From assembly GCF_019459225.1 (NCBI RefSeq), contig NZ_JAIAZY010000039.1, positions 1-43,279 of the forward strand: a stretch of DNA of 43,279 bases, in the 5' to 3' direction. Under the pieces are notes generated by a model, which worked only from the letters and a program-made list of their open reading frames with translations, was not told the DNA's origin and ran no database searches. This DNA comes from Bacillus sp. IITD106 (GTDB taxonomy: Bacteria; Bacillota; Bacilli; Bacillales; Bacillaceae_C). The position numbers and the translations under genes are program-made. This document shows positions 26,060 to 35,150 of the stretch, one piece after another; position 1 is the stretch's first letter; every line of letters starts with the position of its first letter.

Positions 26060-27154
26060 TTATTCAATCCTGTCAATCTTAGACTCATCAATATCACTCG
26101 GGATCTCTACAAAGTACGGGACCATGCGCCCGTATTCAATCGCTTGTTGCAAATATTCACGTTTATCGATTTCAAATTCTTGCTTTTCCTCTTCCAAATG
26201 CTCTTGCAACAACACTCGTTCAGGTTCTTGCCCAGTTGTTTGACAATACCATTGCCCGTTCTCTTTATACAAAATCATTTCTTTTGACGGAGTCCAATCC
26301 AAGCGATTAAAATAACGGACACCGTTCTCTACGTATAAAAACTCTACATCTTCAAACGTCTTTGATCCTTTTTCCCGGTAACTGCATATCTCGTCTGAAA
26401 TGTAATAATCCAACTCGCCATACTCCAAGTAACGTCCACTTGACAGCATTTCTTCTGAAGGTTTTCTCATCTTCGCCTCTTCGCGGGCTTTCTCTTCTGC
26501 CCTCCTTCTGGCGCGCTCTTCTGGCGTAATGTCCAAGTCTATAAACCCGCCCATGATCACACGTGTCCATAATCCAGAGAAAAATAGGGCAAGGCCTGGC
26601 CATATAAGGGCTACCGCTACTTCTTTCCCAAACAAAAATGCATAAATCCCCTTGCCTTGGGTGGAAGCAAAAATCCCCAACATATGAAAGATAATAAACG
26701 CGCCGAGGACAATGGTTACTATTCGGGCTATCCTTTCCCGTGTATGAACCGGGATCCACTTGATCCAAGAGAATAATATTAATAACAATTGGGTCCATAG
26801 AAGATTGATATAAAGGTCTTGATAAAATGGCTGTTCCACTAACGCCTGTATTCCATACAAATTAATCGCAACCATTGACCATATACACCCAGTGAAAAAA
26901 AACAGGTTTGTCTCGAGTGGCTCATAATTTGGGCGGCTGTATACAACAATGTATGAAGCAACTGCGCTCATCACAAAATAACTTAAACAGAGTAAAACCG
27001 CAAACAAACGCCATATATCATTAAAGTACACAAAAAAGATATTTGGAATGCTATAAAGATAGACAAACACTCCGCCCAAGAGATAAAGGCTTAAAGTTGA
27101 TCGGTATTTTTCCTTCTTCTCATTTTTATCAGTAAAAAAATCAACGTTTCTCAC
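26060..27154 (-). CDS. Polytopic membrane protein with a charged C-terminal domain
   Basis: About 364 residues. Six or so membrane helices (about 25-45, 50-75, 85-105, 115-135, 143-165, 175-200) are followed by an arginine/glutamate-rich helix (RARRRAEEKAREEAKMRK) and a soluble domain ending IPSDIDESKIDRIE. No known family. GAGGTG precedes a GTG at 27154 by 5 bases; the GTG at 27160 is too close to it. A decayed paralogue lies at 27944-28259 and the STM3941-like gene sits between them, so a gene pair was probably duplicated. Confidence 0.8.
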   Translation of the reverse strand: MRNVDFFTDKNEKKEKYRSTLSLYLLGGVFVYLYSIPNIFFVYFNDIWRLFAVLLCLSYFVMSAVASYIVVYSRPNYEPLETNLFFFTGCIWSMVAINLYGIQALVEQPFYQDLYINLLWTQLLLILFSWIKWIPVHTRERIARIVTIVLGAFIIFHMLGIFASTQGKGIYAFLFGKEVAVALIWPGLALFFSGLWTRVIMGGFIDLDITPEERARRRAEEKAREEAKMRKPSEEMLSSGRYLEYGELDYYISDEICSYREKGSKTFEDVEFLYVENGVRYFNRLDWTPSKEMILYKENGQWYCQTTGQEPERVLLQEHLEEEKQEFEIDKREYLQQAIEYGRMVPYFVEIPSDIDESKIDRIE

Positions 27155-27278
27155 AGCCACACCTCAATATCGATATGTCATAAAAAAACAAGAAGTCATT
27201 TCAAAAATGGAGATGAGAGAGGAAAGATATCTACCCGCTCACCCAATAAAGGGATCCTAATTACATAAATGAATATGC

Positions 27279-27848
27279 CTATCCGATTTTTTCTTGCTCA
27301 ATAAATTGCTCAACAAATTCCAACACTGTCTCTAACGGAACATCACTTGTATTTTGCGGGATACTGATCGGAATCTCTTTTTTCTTGTTCATACTCAACA
27401 GGGCACGTTTCACACCAGTTTGTCGCTCTAGGATTGACTCAAAATCTTTTGGAATGATACCAATCATTTTTTGGCCCATCATCGAATACATCACAATCCG
27501 TTCAATCTCATCCCAACGAATCTGGCCTACACCAACAAAAGAAGCATTTTCATCAATCCCATCTTTATCAATACGCAGCGATGGCTTCGGTTTTACTAAT
27601 CGATACAATAAATACACCGTACAAAGGCTAAAGAACGGGATGCCTACCACCAAGATGAAGGGGAGAATGGGTGCGATGACAGTGGTGATCCCTTGGGCAT
27701 CCTCTGCAATTTCCCCTCGATTAAACGCCGCCCACACGAGCACAGCCACAAACGCCAATGACAGGATCGAAAGCATCAACATTCTCCCTTTCCCTGGGAA
27801 AACAATCATACTTTCTTTACTGACTCGTGTTCGATTTGTTTCACTCAC
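27279..27848 (-). CDS. STM3941-like membrane protein with a PH-like domain
   Basis: 189 residues. Two membrane helices (about 25-43 and 60-84) are followed by a soluble domain with SLRIDKDGIDENASFVGVGQ, then IRWDEIERIVMYSMMGQKM and IIPKDFESIL, which fits the bacterial STM3941/PH-like family of unknown function. An in-frame TAG just upstream forces the start to the GTG at 27848 or later; AGGAGG is 13 bases before it. It lies upstream of, and in the same direction as, the polytopic membrane gene. Confidence 0.75.
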   Translation of the reverse strand: MSETNRTRVSKESMIVFPGKGRMLMLSILSLAFVAVLVWAAFNRGEIAEDAQGITTVIAPILPFILVVGIPFFSLCTVYLLYRLVKPKPSLRIDKDGIDENASFVGVGQIRWDEIERIVMYSMMGQKMIGIIPKDFESILERQTGVKRALLSMNKKKEIPISIPQNTSDVPLETVLEFVEQFIEQEKIG

Positions 27849-27943
27849 CTAAGATTCGATTCCTCCTTCAAAACCATTTTTTTATGACAATGACATAAGA
27901 TCATCAATTCTCTATATACGAATCCTCGTTCACTAAATTTTTA

Positions 27944-28259
27944 CTATTCATACCTATCGATCCTAGATTCATCAATGTCCTCTGGCAATTCTACAAATGT
28001 AAACGATCCCTAATCGCATGAGTTGCTCATAACTTGAAAAGTGGTAACTGACAACATACGCAGAGCCTACGCCAATAATGAGATAACTCACGTAGAGGAT
28101 AATCGCAAAGAAGCGCCAAGTATCGTTTATGTATACAAAAAAGATATTTGGAATACTGTAAAGATGAACAAACAGCCCAATCACAAGATACATACCTAAA
28201 TTTGATCCTTAACTTTCCTTCTCCTTACTTTGATCAGAAAAAGAATCGATGTTTCTCAC
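27944..28259 (-). pseudogene. Decayed paralogue of the 26060-27154 membrane protein
   Basis: The remnant starts GTG (VRNIDSFSDQSKEKES) and meets a TAA, then continues GLFVHLYSIPNIFFVY, nearly identical to GVFVYLYSIPNIFFVY in the intact gene. After about 60 more residues it jumps, in another frame, to FVELPEDIDESRIDRYE, matching the intact C-terminus FVEIPSDIDESKIDRIE. So it has a nonsense codon, a large internal deletion and a frameshift. Its leader GAGGTGTGACTGTGAGAAAC also matches that of the intact copy almost base for base. Confidence 0.85.
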
Positions 28260-28442
28260 AGTCACACCTCAAATCCACTACTTCATTACATAATACGATT
28301 TCGTTACATAATAAGTTTCAATCCTTTCGTTGCGCTCAAGGCACAAAAATGAATAAAAGAAAAACGAGATCCTCCCTCTGAAAAGTTGATATAAGTTCTT
28401 TGCAATTCCCTCCAATTCCTTGAAGATTTCTTCATATTTTAA
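28260..28442. other. Intergenic, nothing recognised
   Basis: AT-rich sequence between the decayed paralogue and the small open frame at 28443-28562; no gene, terminator or repeat stood out. Confidence 0.4.
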
Positions 28443-28562
28443 TTATTGATTTTCATATTCTTCTACAACTTCTTTAAATTCAATAGGTTTTAGTTTATCT
28501 ATTTGTTTGTTACCGAGTTTAAAAAATAATGATATAAATGATCTTCTAGTACATTTTTTCAC
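28443..28562 (-). CDS. Possible 39-residue basic protein
   Basis: A GTG at 28562 opens 39 codons: KKCTRRSFISLFFKLGNKQ, then IDKLKPIEFKEVVEEYENQ. GAGGG lies about 4 bases upstream, slightly close. It follows the phosphotransferase gene by 23 bases on the same strand and would be cotranscribed. The sequence looks coding, but it could be the tail of a lost gene. No family recognised. Confidence 0.35.
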   Translation of the reverse strand: MKKCTRRSFISLFFKLGNKQIDKLKPIEFKEVVEEYENQ

Positions 28563-28585
28563 AAGCCCTCATTAGAGCATCTATT

Positions 28586-29719
28586 TTAAAATCTAAGTTG
28601 GCAAATCAATTTTTCTGCTTCTTTTGCATAAGAAACTTGTAGATTAACAATTTGTAAGAGTTGTTTGGCATTTCCAGAAGATTCCAAATCATTTCTTTTA
28701 AATGCAAGCAGTTTAAATAGCTTTGGAATTTCCCAAAAGCTTCTCGCTGCTACACTAATACAAAAAGCGTAGCGTACCAATTGAATATTCCCTTTCCAAC
28801 CTGCTAGCGCTAAGCCTGATATGTATGCATGAAATAAAGCTTCCTCGTAATGCTTTGCTTTATCCAATGGGATATCACCTTGACTTAATGCAACACCAAA
28901 CATTTTCGCTAAATCCTCACCTAAAGCAGAGATACTCAAAAACTGCCAATCGATAAATGCCACTTGATTTTCATCATCATTATTTTTTGTTATAAATATG
29001 TTTTGCCTACTTAAATCTTGATGAGACACTGTTTGAGGACATTGTTTCAGCCTTGCTAAATGATCTTCTAGTTCATCATTTAATGCTTCATATGCTGTAA
29101 AAGCTTGAGCAATTTGTGGTATATCTTTTATTTGCTCGTAATAGATAGTAGGATGATCTGTGTATTGCTTACACCCTTTCACCCAGGATGATAGCCAAGC
29201 CTTGCATATCCATGGCGCTTCAGGCAATTTTTTATTTCCAGCCGCGTAGGCTCCTTGAAACTTCCCTAATTCCTTGGCGATAAAACAGAGATTTTCTTCT
29301 ATCCAGTGAGGTTCATGGTTGCCAGGTATATCTTCTAAATAAAGCCAAATAGAATTGTCTTCTTTTTCTTCTACTGCGTAGCATAGTGGTGCTCGAATAT
29401 TTTGCGGGCACTCGACTAGAAAATTAGATTGAAATAAAAGCGCTTCTCGTTTCCAATAATTATGATGCTGTGGATTATACTTTTCATCATTTTCTGGATG
29501 AATGATTTTTAAAATGAGTGAACAAGTTTGCTGCTGGTTATCGACTACTGCTTTACCAAAAATTCTATATATTCCTTTTGTTATGAAGTTCTTTGAAATC
29601 GTTTTTATTGGCTCTATATGACACTCTTGGAGTGATTCAATACGATTTTTTACAATCTTTGAAACACAATCTCTTACAATATTTTGATTGATATCTTTAG
29701 TAACCGTATCTCTCATCAT
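28586..29719 (-). CDS. Aminoglycoside phosphotransferase (APH)-fold kinase
   Basis: About 377 residues. The kinase core carries the Brenner motif VSHQDLSRQNIF and the metal-binding FIDWQF, separated as in APH/choline kinase-like enzymes; IWLYLEDIPGNHEPHW is the hinge region. Substrates in this superfamily include aminoglycosides, choline, homoserine and sugars, and cannot be told here. AAAGGATGG precedes the ATG pair at 29719/29716; an in-frame ATG at 29755 lies inside the upstream hydrolase remnant. It follows that remnant closely. Confidence 0.82.
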   Translation of the reverse strand: MMRDTVTKDINQNIVRDCVSKIVKNRIESLQECHIEPIKTISKNFITKGIYRIFGKAVVDNQQQTCSLILKIIHPENDEKYNPQHHNYWKREALLFQSNFLVECPQNIRAPLCYAVEEKEDNSIWLYLEDIPGNHEPHWIEENLCFIAKELGKFQGAYAAGNKKLPEAPWICKAWLSSWVKGCKQYTDHPTIYYEQIKDIPQIAQAFTAYEALNDELEDHLARLKQCPQTVSHQDLSRQNIFITKNNDDENQVAFIDWQFLSISALGEDLAKMFGVALSQGDIPLDKAKHYEEALFHAYISGLALAGWKGNIQLVRYAFCISVAARSFWEIPKLFKLLAFKRNDLESSGNAKQLLQIVNLQVSYAKEAEKLICQLRF

Positions 29720-29729
29720 ATTCCATCCT

Positions 29730-29918
29730 TTATAGCTTCCATAATGGTATCCCAAACGTTCTTACATCCTTTAAATAATCAAATCCTTCTGTTGAGCCAA
29801 AGCTATTAAATGCAAGTACTGCTACAATTTCATATTGAGGGATAACGAGCAATGTGACATTTGTATAACCTAATAATTGATAGCTTCCTGCAGGTACAAC
29901 TGAATCCCTTTTGGAACA
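29730..29918 (-). pseudogene. Serine hydrolase (beta-lactamase-related) C-terminal remnant
   Basis: Minus-strand codons read DSVVPAGSYQLLGYTNVTLL, then VIPQYEIVAVLAFNSFGSTE and a TAA at 29730. This resembles the last two strands of penicillin-binding/beta-lactamase-like serine hydrolases (GHTGYTG...VIDPE...VVVLTN). The active-site regions are missing, and reading further upstream needs a frame change near 29915. It is a leftover just upstream of the phosphotransferase gene. Confidence 0.6.
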
Positions 29919-29945
29919 TGAGATTGAAGAGTGTATTGGATAAAC

Positions 29946-29963
29946 TAATCAAACGTTTGATTA
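29946..29963. promoter_or_regulatory. Perfect 18-bp palindrome, probable operator
   Basis: TAATCAAACGTTTGATTA is a perfect palindrome of the kind bound by TetR-family dimers. No TetR gene is in the window. It lies just upstream of the serine-hydrolase remnant, so it may be the operator of that lost gene. Confidence 0.5.
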
Positions 29964-30030
29964 ATAAAAAGAACCGAGAAGGACAACCGCGTGCGATAAA
30001 TAGAAATCTATGCCAATATTCCCATCCTAA

Positions 30031-31071
30031 TCATGATTGTTTCACATTTGGAAATATTAGCGCTATACTCAACCCCGAACCAAGCTTTGATTTTACATCC
30101 AACTGAATGGCTAAATCATAAGCCATCTTGCTCACTAAGAAGAGTCCCATACCTGTTGCTTGCCTTGTATAGGTACCTCGCCCTCCAGTAAAACCTTTGT
30201 CGAAAATAAATGGTAAATCTTCTTCAGATACACCGGGTCCATTATCACGAATATGCAAAATAGTTTGATCACTCATTTTGTCATAAATCGTTTCAAATTT
30301 TAAAATTGGACAATCCTGATTCCGCGGTACGTGTTTCGTACTATTAGCGATTATTTGTGCTAATATAAAAGCTAACCCCTTGCGGTCCGAAATAATTTCC
30401 ACCTCTTCACCTATAAACTGTATTTGAAAACCAGATTCATCTAGTAGTGTTTGATGGTCTTCAATGGTCTGTTTACAAAATGCTAATAAGTTTATAGACT
30501 CAAAAATATAATCTTTATGAGTAGCCCCAAGTCTTGCATAATACAAAATTCGCTCTACGTCTCCAAGCATTTGATCTCTTATATGAAACATTCGCTGTCT
30601 AACAAGCGGCGACATTTCGTCACTGCGGTTATCTAATACCAATGTCATCAATGACAGAGGTTTTTTAATTTCGTGAACCCATCCTTCTATATAGTTTTCA
30701 TAATCGGCCAACTCCATGACTTTACATTTAAGTTCCGACTGGTATGATCTTATGACATTCCCCATTCTACGAATAAATGACCAATGTGTTTTAGGAGATA
30801 CATGACATAATCTTTCTTCGTTCGTCTCATTTGCTTCTAACAAAAAATCCTGAAAGGCCGCTTCGATTATTTTTTGCTTTCTAATGATAATGAATACGGA
30901 CAGCGATACCATCGCTAGAGTAAAAACAATCATTAGCCCTACTAACACCTTAAAGGTTTCAGGGTAAGCCAACCAAGCTAAAAAGATAAATAGAAGATTT
31001 GTAGTAACTAAAATAAGAAACCATAGTTTATTAGCATGAAAACAATCATAGATTTGCTTGATCCATCTCAT
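30031..31071 (-). CDS. BceS-type intramembrane-sensing histidine kinase
   Basis: 346 residues. Two helices (about 15-36 and 42-63) with almost no extracellular loop, then the DHp helix with H133 in EGWVHEIKKPLSLMTL and an ATPase domain with IANSTKH, DNGPG (276-280) and GMGLFL. The lack of an input domain and the WVHEIKKP box are typical of BceS-like kinases, which sense peptide antibiotics through their partner ABC transporter. It is the last gene of the ABC-permease-regulator-kinase operon, 8 bases after the regulator. Confidence 0.92.
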   Translation of the reverse strand: MRWIKQIYDCFHANKLWFLILVTTNLLFIFLAWLAYPETFKVLVGLMIVFTLAMVSLSVFIIIRKQKIIEAAFQDFLLEANETNEERLCHVSPKTHWSFIRRMGNVIRSYQSELKCKVMELADYENYIEGWVHEIKKPLSLMTLVLDNRSDEMSPLVRQRMFHIRDQMLGDVERILYYARLGATHKDYIFESINLLAFCKQTIEDHQTLLDESGFQIQFIGEEVEIISDRKGLAFILAQIIANSTKHVPRNQDCPILKFETIYDKMSDQTILHIRDNGPGVSEEDLPFIFDKGFTGGRGTYTRQATGMGLFLVSKMAYDLAIQLDVKSKLGSGLSIALIFPNVKQS

Positions 31072-31079
31072 GGTTGCAC

Positions 31080-31745
31080 TTACCCCCTAAGTCGATAACC
31101 CTGACCCCTTATTGTTTCAATTTGATTTTCCAAGTTTAATGGTCGTAGTGTTTTTCGTAAGCGAGTCAGATTTACTTGAAGTGCATTTTCGTCTATATAT
31201 TGATCTGTTCCCCATAAAAGCTCACTCAGTGTAGACTTGGAAACAATCTCAGGTCTATGCTGCACTAAAGCCAATAATATTTTTCCTTCATTAGCTGATA
31301 ATAACAACGACTCGGATCCCTTATACAAAGTAAAGGTATTTGGGTCTATCGAAAAACTTCCGCCATTTACCAATCCTGGTTGTCCTTTTAATCTTCTAAG
31401 CAGGTTCTGAATGCGCGCCAATAGTCGATCGCGATTACATGGTTTTGTGAGATAATCATCTGCCCCTAAATGAAGACCATGTAATTCATCTTGTAACTTA
31501 TCTCTTGAGGTAAGAATCAATATGGGACCAATCCCTTTTAACTTTAGACTTTTACATATTTCAAATCCCGATTGTTCCGGCAAATTGATATCCAATAAGA
31601 CTAAGTCTGGTGCCGAAATGGCTATTTGAGCAACGATATCATGGAAATCTGCAATTGCCACTACTTCATGCCCTGCTTTTCGTAAAATATCCATTAACTC
31701 TTCTCTCATCAATGAATCATCTTCAACAATGGTAATCCTCGCCAC
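31080..31745 (-). CDS. BceR-type OmpR family response regulator
   Basis: 221 residues. Receiver domain with IVEDD, D52 in VLLDINLPEQSG, LTSRDK and DDYLTKPCN; winged helix with NALQVNLTRLRKTLRPL and IRGQGYRLRG. The GTG at 31745 has AAGGAGGT 6 bases upstream and starts the receiver domain at the right residue; frames further upstream overlap the permease end and show no homology. It should activate the ABC transporter promoter when phosphorylated by the adjacent kinase. Confidence 0.92.
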   Translation of the reverse strand: MARITIVEDDSLMREELMDILRKAGHEVVAIADFHDIVAQIAISAPDLVLLDINLPEQSGFEICKSLKLKGIGPILILTSRDKLQDELHGLHLGADDYLTKPCNRDRLLARIQNLLRRLKGQPGLVNGGSFSIDPNTFTLYKGSESLLLSANEGKILLALVQHRPEIVSKSTLSELLWGTDQYIDENALQVNLTRLRKTLRPLNLENQIETIRGQGYRLRG

Positions 31746-31780
31746 TTCAGCACCTCCTTCGATTAAAATGTAACGGCTCC

Positions 31781-33946
31781 TTAATCTATATTTGGCTTCC
31801 AACGTAATTTATCAATCTCATGATCAGACGTGCGGGCAACGGCTACTCCATAAATGACGAAAATGACGATTACAATACATGCAATGGTAAGGGCAATAGG
31901 ATACAGTAACGCATTTTCATCGATGTGAATCATAACAAATGAAATCATGGCCTTTATCCCAACAGCACCACTCACGCATGCAAGAGACATGGGTAACAGA
32001 AAGGTCCACAACACCTGCCTATGCATAGAATTTTTCATTTGATTACGTTTTGCCCCCAACATAGAAAGAGTTACATAACGCCCGCTTGTCTGCTTCATTT
32101 GTGTCAAAAATTGTAAAGCCAACACCGTACAGGCGATAATCAAGAATAAGAATCCCATATATAGTGTCGCATAACTTCCAGCAACAACATAAAAAAGTTT
32201 ACGTCCAAAGTTTTGTAAGTAACTTTCAAACACGAAGCCTGAAGATTTCAATATATCTCTTGCCTCCATCATTGGCTTCATTAAACCTTGCTCGTCTTGC
32301 AGCTTTTGTGGAATGCGAAAATTCCAATATGACGCGTAAGTTTCCTTATTTAAAAATTGCTCAAACATATGATCAGGGACGATAAATGCTGAATGGATTT
32401 CTACTGAACGATCTGCCACTAATCCTCTTTTTGGCGTGGATGGACGTATATATATATCCTGATCATCAATGCTCATCAGACTTTGCCCTTCTTTTGCAGC
32501 CTTTTTGAGAATCCTATCTAGTACAGGCATACTTTCTAGATCATCCATAGACAAAAAATCTGGATTAAAGTATAAAGCAATTTCATCTGAGTGGAGGTTT
32601 AATGGTTTTTCTCCTATCGCTTCTAAAAGTCCGTTATAAGATGATTCAGGAATGAGGTAAGGTGTTTTTGCATCAATCTCAAGGACCCCAAGCAGATTTA
32701 GTGCTTCGGGGTTTTCCGAACTGATCGTGTAACCTTGCATCTCTCCGGATAAGATTTGCTCTTTATAATTGCTTGGCAGAGCCATAATAATTTGCTCTCT
32801 TAATTTAGACCAATCAACTAATGACAACGGCATACCATCTTCCATGCGTTCGCCCTTATTTTTCATCCTTCCAATTGCCAGAAGATTTAAGTCCTCTACA
32901 TAGGGTACCATTTTTTCTGAAGTAAGAAATTGCTCAACCTTTTGATTATCCCCATTAACGGTAAAATCATATAACGAGGAACTCCTAGTAAAAGCATTTT
33001 CTAAACCGATAATAGTTGAAGCACCATCTGCTATCAAAATGATAGACAACGTGATGAGAATAGATGTTACAGCAACAGAAGTTGATCTATTGGCTACGTT
33101 CTCTTGAAACTGCCTTAATGTAAATGTGTGCAGCCCTTTAGTAGATTTACGTTCGGACAAGCTTGCCATTAAGCCCAGTAATTTCCCAAAACCCCTCATA
33201 AAAAGGATCGTTCCTAAACTTCCAAAAGCCAATGCTACAAACAGAAGGAGTCCTCCAAAGTCCATCAAACGACATAAAACCATCCAATAGGCAACTCCTA
33301 GTAAGACAGAACCTACTAATACATTGAATATATTGCCTTGAAAATGCCCCATATCTTGTTTTTTATCCATTTGCTCATAAAGTAATTGATGGACCTCTTG
33401 ATTAAATAATCTTCCGCCCAGAATGACTAATGCTATAAACTGGATTGCTAAAAAACCGACGATGGTGAATATTATTGCACCTACCGACAAGCTTATTTGA
33501 TGACCGATAATTCCTTGTCCGACTAATCTAGAAACCGTCAAGCTAATGATTTCTGCTAAAAATCCGCCTATCAAAATGCCTCCAATGAGTGCCAAAGTAG
33601 AGGTAATGAGCGCCTCTGCTAAAAGCCCGCGAACAAGGCGTTCCTTCCGCATTCCTAACATGAGATAGAGCCCAAACTCTTTACTTCTTCGATTTAATTG
33701 GTATCGATTAGCAAACAAAATCAAGAAAAACAATAAAAATAATGAAAATAGATACACAATGGGCATTTGAGCTAACAATTTATCAATCGCATCACTTTCA
33801 AACTCTTTTAAGAATAAAATAACATCTTGTCTCCCAAGTGAAAGAATGATATAAAACGAGGCTACTGCTGTTACAAGTGTTGCAAAGTAAATGACATTCT
33901 CCTTACGACTTCGTTTAGCATTACGATAAATCAGCCTAGAGTACAT
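31781..33946 (-). CDS. BceB-type ABC transporter permease (FtsX family)
   Basis: 721 residues with ten predicted helices (about 17-37, 62-80, 107-130, 150-178, 205-224, 230-250, 288-310, 586-612, 645-668, 678-702). A large extracellular domain (about 318-585) lies between helices 7 and 8, exactly the BceB layout. FGLYLMLGMRKERL and YVTLSMLGAKRNQM are the two FtsX coupling segments. It should recognise and remove a cell-wall-active peptide and signal to the kinase. ATG 33946 follows GGGGAGGAAG and overlaps the ATPase gene by 11 bases. It is slightly longer than BceB (about 650). Confidence 0.92.
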   Translation of the reverse strand: MYSRLIYRNAKRSRKENVIYFATLVTAVASFYIILSLGRQDVILFLKEFESDAIDKLLAQMPIVYLFSLFLLFFLILFANRYQLNRRSKEFGLYLMLGMRKERLVRGLLAEALITSTLALIGGILIGGFLAEIISLTVSRLVGQGIIGHQISLSVGAIIFTIVGFLAIQFIALVILGGRLFNQEVHQLLYEQMDKKQDMGHFQGNIFNVLVGSVLLGVAYWMVLCRLMDFGGLLLFVALAFGSLGTILFMRGFGKLLGLMASLSERKSTKGLHTFTLRQFQENVANRSTSVAVTSILITLSIILIADGASTIIGLENAFTRSSSLYDFTVNGDNQKVEQFLTSEKMVPYVEDLNLLAIGRMKNKGERMEDGMPLSLVDWSKLREQIIMALPSNYKEQILSGEMQGYTISSENPEALNLLGVLEIDAKTPYLIPESSYNGLLEAIGEKPLNLHSDEIALYFNPDFLSMDDLESMPVLDRILKKAAKEGQSLMSIDDQDIYIRPSTPKRGLVADRSVEIHSAFIVPDHMFEQFLNKETYASYWNFRIPQKLQDEQGLMKPMMEARDILKSSGFVFESYLQNFGRKLFYVVAGSYATLYMGFLFLIIACTVLALQFLTQMKQTSGRYVTLSMLGAKRNQMKNSMHRQVLWTFLLPMSLACVSGAVGIKAMISFVMIHIDENALLYPIALTIACIVIVIFVIYGVAVARTSDHEIDKLRWKPNID

Positions 33947-34715
33947 TTGCGCTTCCTCCCCCAAGCTGAGCCAGTAACTGCAAAATTCTTTCATAAAATT
34001 TTTCTTGTAACTCATCATGTTTACGACGCAGTTCATGAAAGATGACACCATCTTGAATAAAAAGGATTCTAGAGCAAAAACTTGCTACATTGGGATCGTG
34101 ACTGACCATTAAAATCGTTCTTCCACTACTTTTATTAATACCTGCCAATTTATTCATTAATGTTCTTGCAGAACGTGTATCCAATGCTCCCGTCGGTTCA
34201 TCTGCCAGAACAATATCTGGCTCAGAAATCAAACTACGTGCAGCTGCTACCCGTTGCTTTTGTCCCCCAGACATCTGAGATGGAAATTTATTAAGAATGT
34301 CACTGATTTCTAAAAAACCTGCCAGTTCATCTAATTTAGTACGTGCTTTTGCAAAATCCATCCCATGAATAGACAATGGTAATAATATATTTTCTTGTCC
34401 AGTTAAATTATCTAGCAATGCAAAGTCTTGAAACAAATATCCAATTCGACTCCCGCGATACTCCGCTAATTCCTTACTATCAAAAGCACTAATGTTTTTA
34501 CCATTTAAAAGTACTCGCCCGGATGTTGGTTTTATGATTGTTGCAATACAGTTTAATAATGTAGTTTTACCAGAACCACTTGGACCCATTATTCCTAAGA
34601 ATTCTCCTGGGAGAACGTCAAAACTAACACCGTTTAAAGCTTTATTTATATTGTTTTTCTTTCCGTAGCTTTTTTGTAAGTCTTGAACTTCTAGTAACTT
34701 TCCTTGTCTGACCAC
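33936..34715 (-). CDS. BceA-type ABC transporter ATPase
   Basis: 259 residues. Walker A GPSGSGKTT (44-52), Q-loop YLFQDFALLDNLT, signature MSGGQKQR (148-155), Walker B IVLADEPTGALD (168-179) and H-loop VSHDP: the MacB/LolD-like group. I favour GTG 34715 because AAAGGGG lies 9 bases upstream; an ATG at 34754 is also in frame. A C-terminal tail (HELRRKHDELQEKFYERI) is normal for BceA proteins. It is the first gene of the operon. Confidence 0.92.
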   Translation of the reverse strand: MVRQGKLLEVQDLQKSYGKKNNINKALNGVSFDVLPGEFLGIMGPSGSGKTTLLNCIATIIKPTSGRVLLNGKNISAFDSKELAEYRGSRIGYLFQDFALLDNLTGQENILLPLSIHGMDFAKARTKLDELAGFLEISDILNKFPSQMSGGQKQRVAAARSLISEPDIVLADEPTGALDTRSARTLMNKLAGINKSSGRTILMVSHDPNVASFCSRILFIQDGVIFHELRRKHDELQEKFYERILQLLAQLGGGSANVL

Positions 34716-34777
34716 TGTATAGCGCCCCTTTCTTATAATAATTTTTTCGATCATTTAACCGAGGTTGAGCTATACAC

Positions 34778-34823
34778 ATTATAACGAGTATAAAAGACTA
34801 GAAACACTTACAAATGATGTAAG
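34778..34823 (-). promoter_or_regulatory. Activator-type promoter of the Bce-like operon
   Basis: On the minus strand CTTACA and TGTAAG form an inverted repeat (34807-34823) with a 5-base centre. It resembles the TNACA-N4-TGTAA box of BceR-like regulators, with one extra spacer base. A perfect TATAAT (34778-34783) lies downstream, but the -35 position holds only TGTTTC, as expected of an activator-dependent promoter. The operon's own regulator is the natural ligand (inference). Confidence 0.6.
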
Positions 34824-35150
34824 GAAATGATGTTGATTTGAAAGATTTAATCACTATATATATTCACTAGTCCATTTATTGAAGATCATCGTGTATGTCA
34901 GAATTGAAGCCTTAAAATAAAGTTTGATCTAAAAACTCCTCTGACTCCAAATTTTACGCAACATTAAAAGAACCCATTTTGAAAAAAGATTGATCAAAAT
35001 GGGCTCTTTCTTTGTAAAGTATTGGTCAATTTTTATAAAAAATTTTGATCATGTTCTATTGCAGATTCTTTACTCTTGTGCCTTTTAATGGAATATAAAA
35101 CACATAGGGAGACTTTTATTAACAATAAGAACTTGATATTTGCCCAACTA
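34824..35150. other. Intergenic stretch with one hairpin
   Basis: It holds the terminator-like hairpin at 34965-35009 and otherwise AT-rich sequence; no gene seen. Confidence 0.4.
34965..35009. terminator. Bidirectional terminator-like hairpin
   Basis: AGAACCCATTTTGA and TCAAAATGGGCTCT pair over 14 bp with one mismatch around AAAAAAGATTGA; T-rich on both sides. On the minus strand it would end transcription from the decayed GyrI-like gene before the Bce-type promoter. Confidence 0.65.

Noticed and set aside
29861-30106. 81-codon plus-strand frame
   Set aside because: Overlaps the histidine kinase 3' end in antisense and the palindrome; no ribosome binding site or family resemblance.
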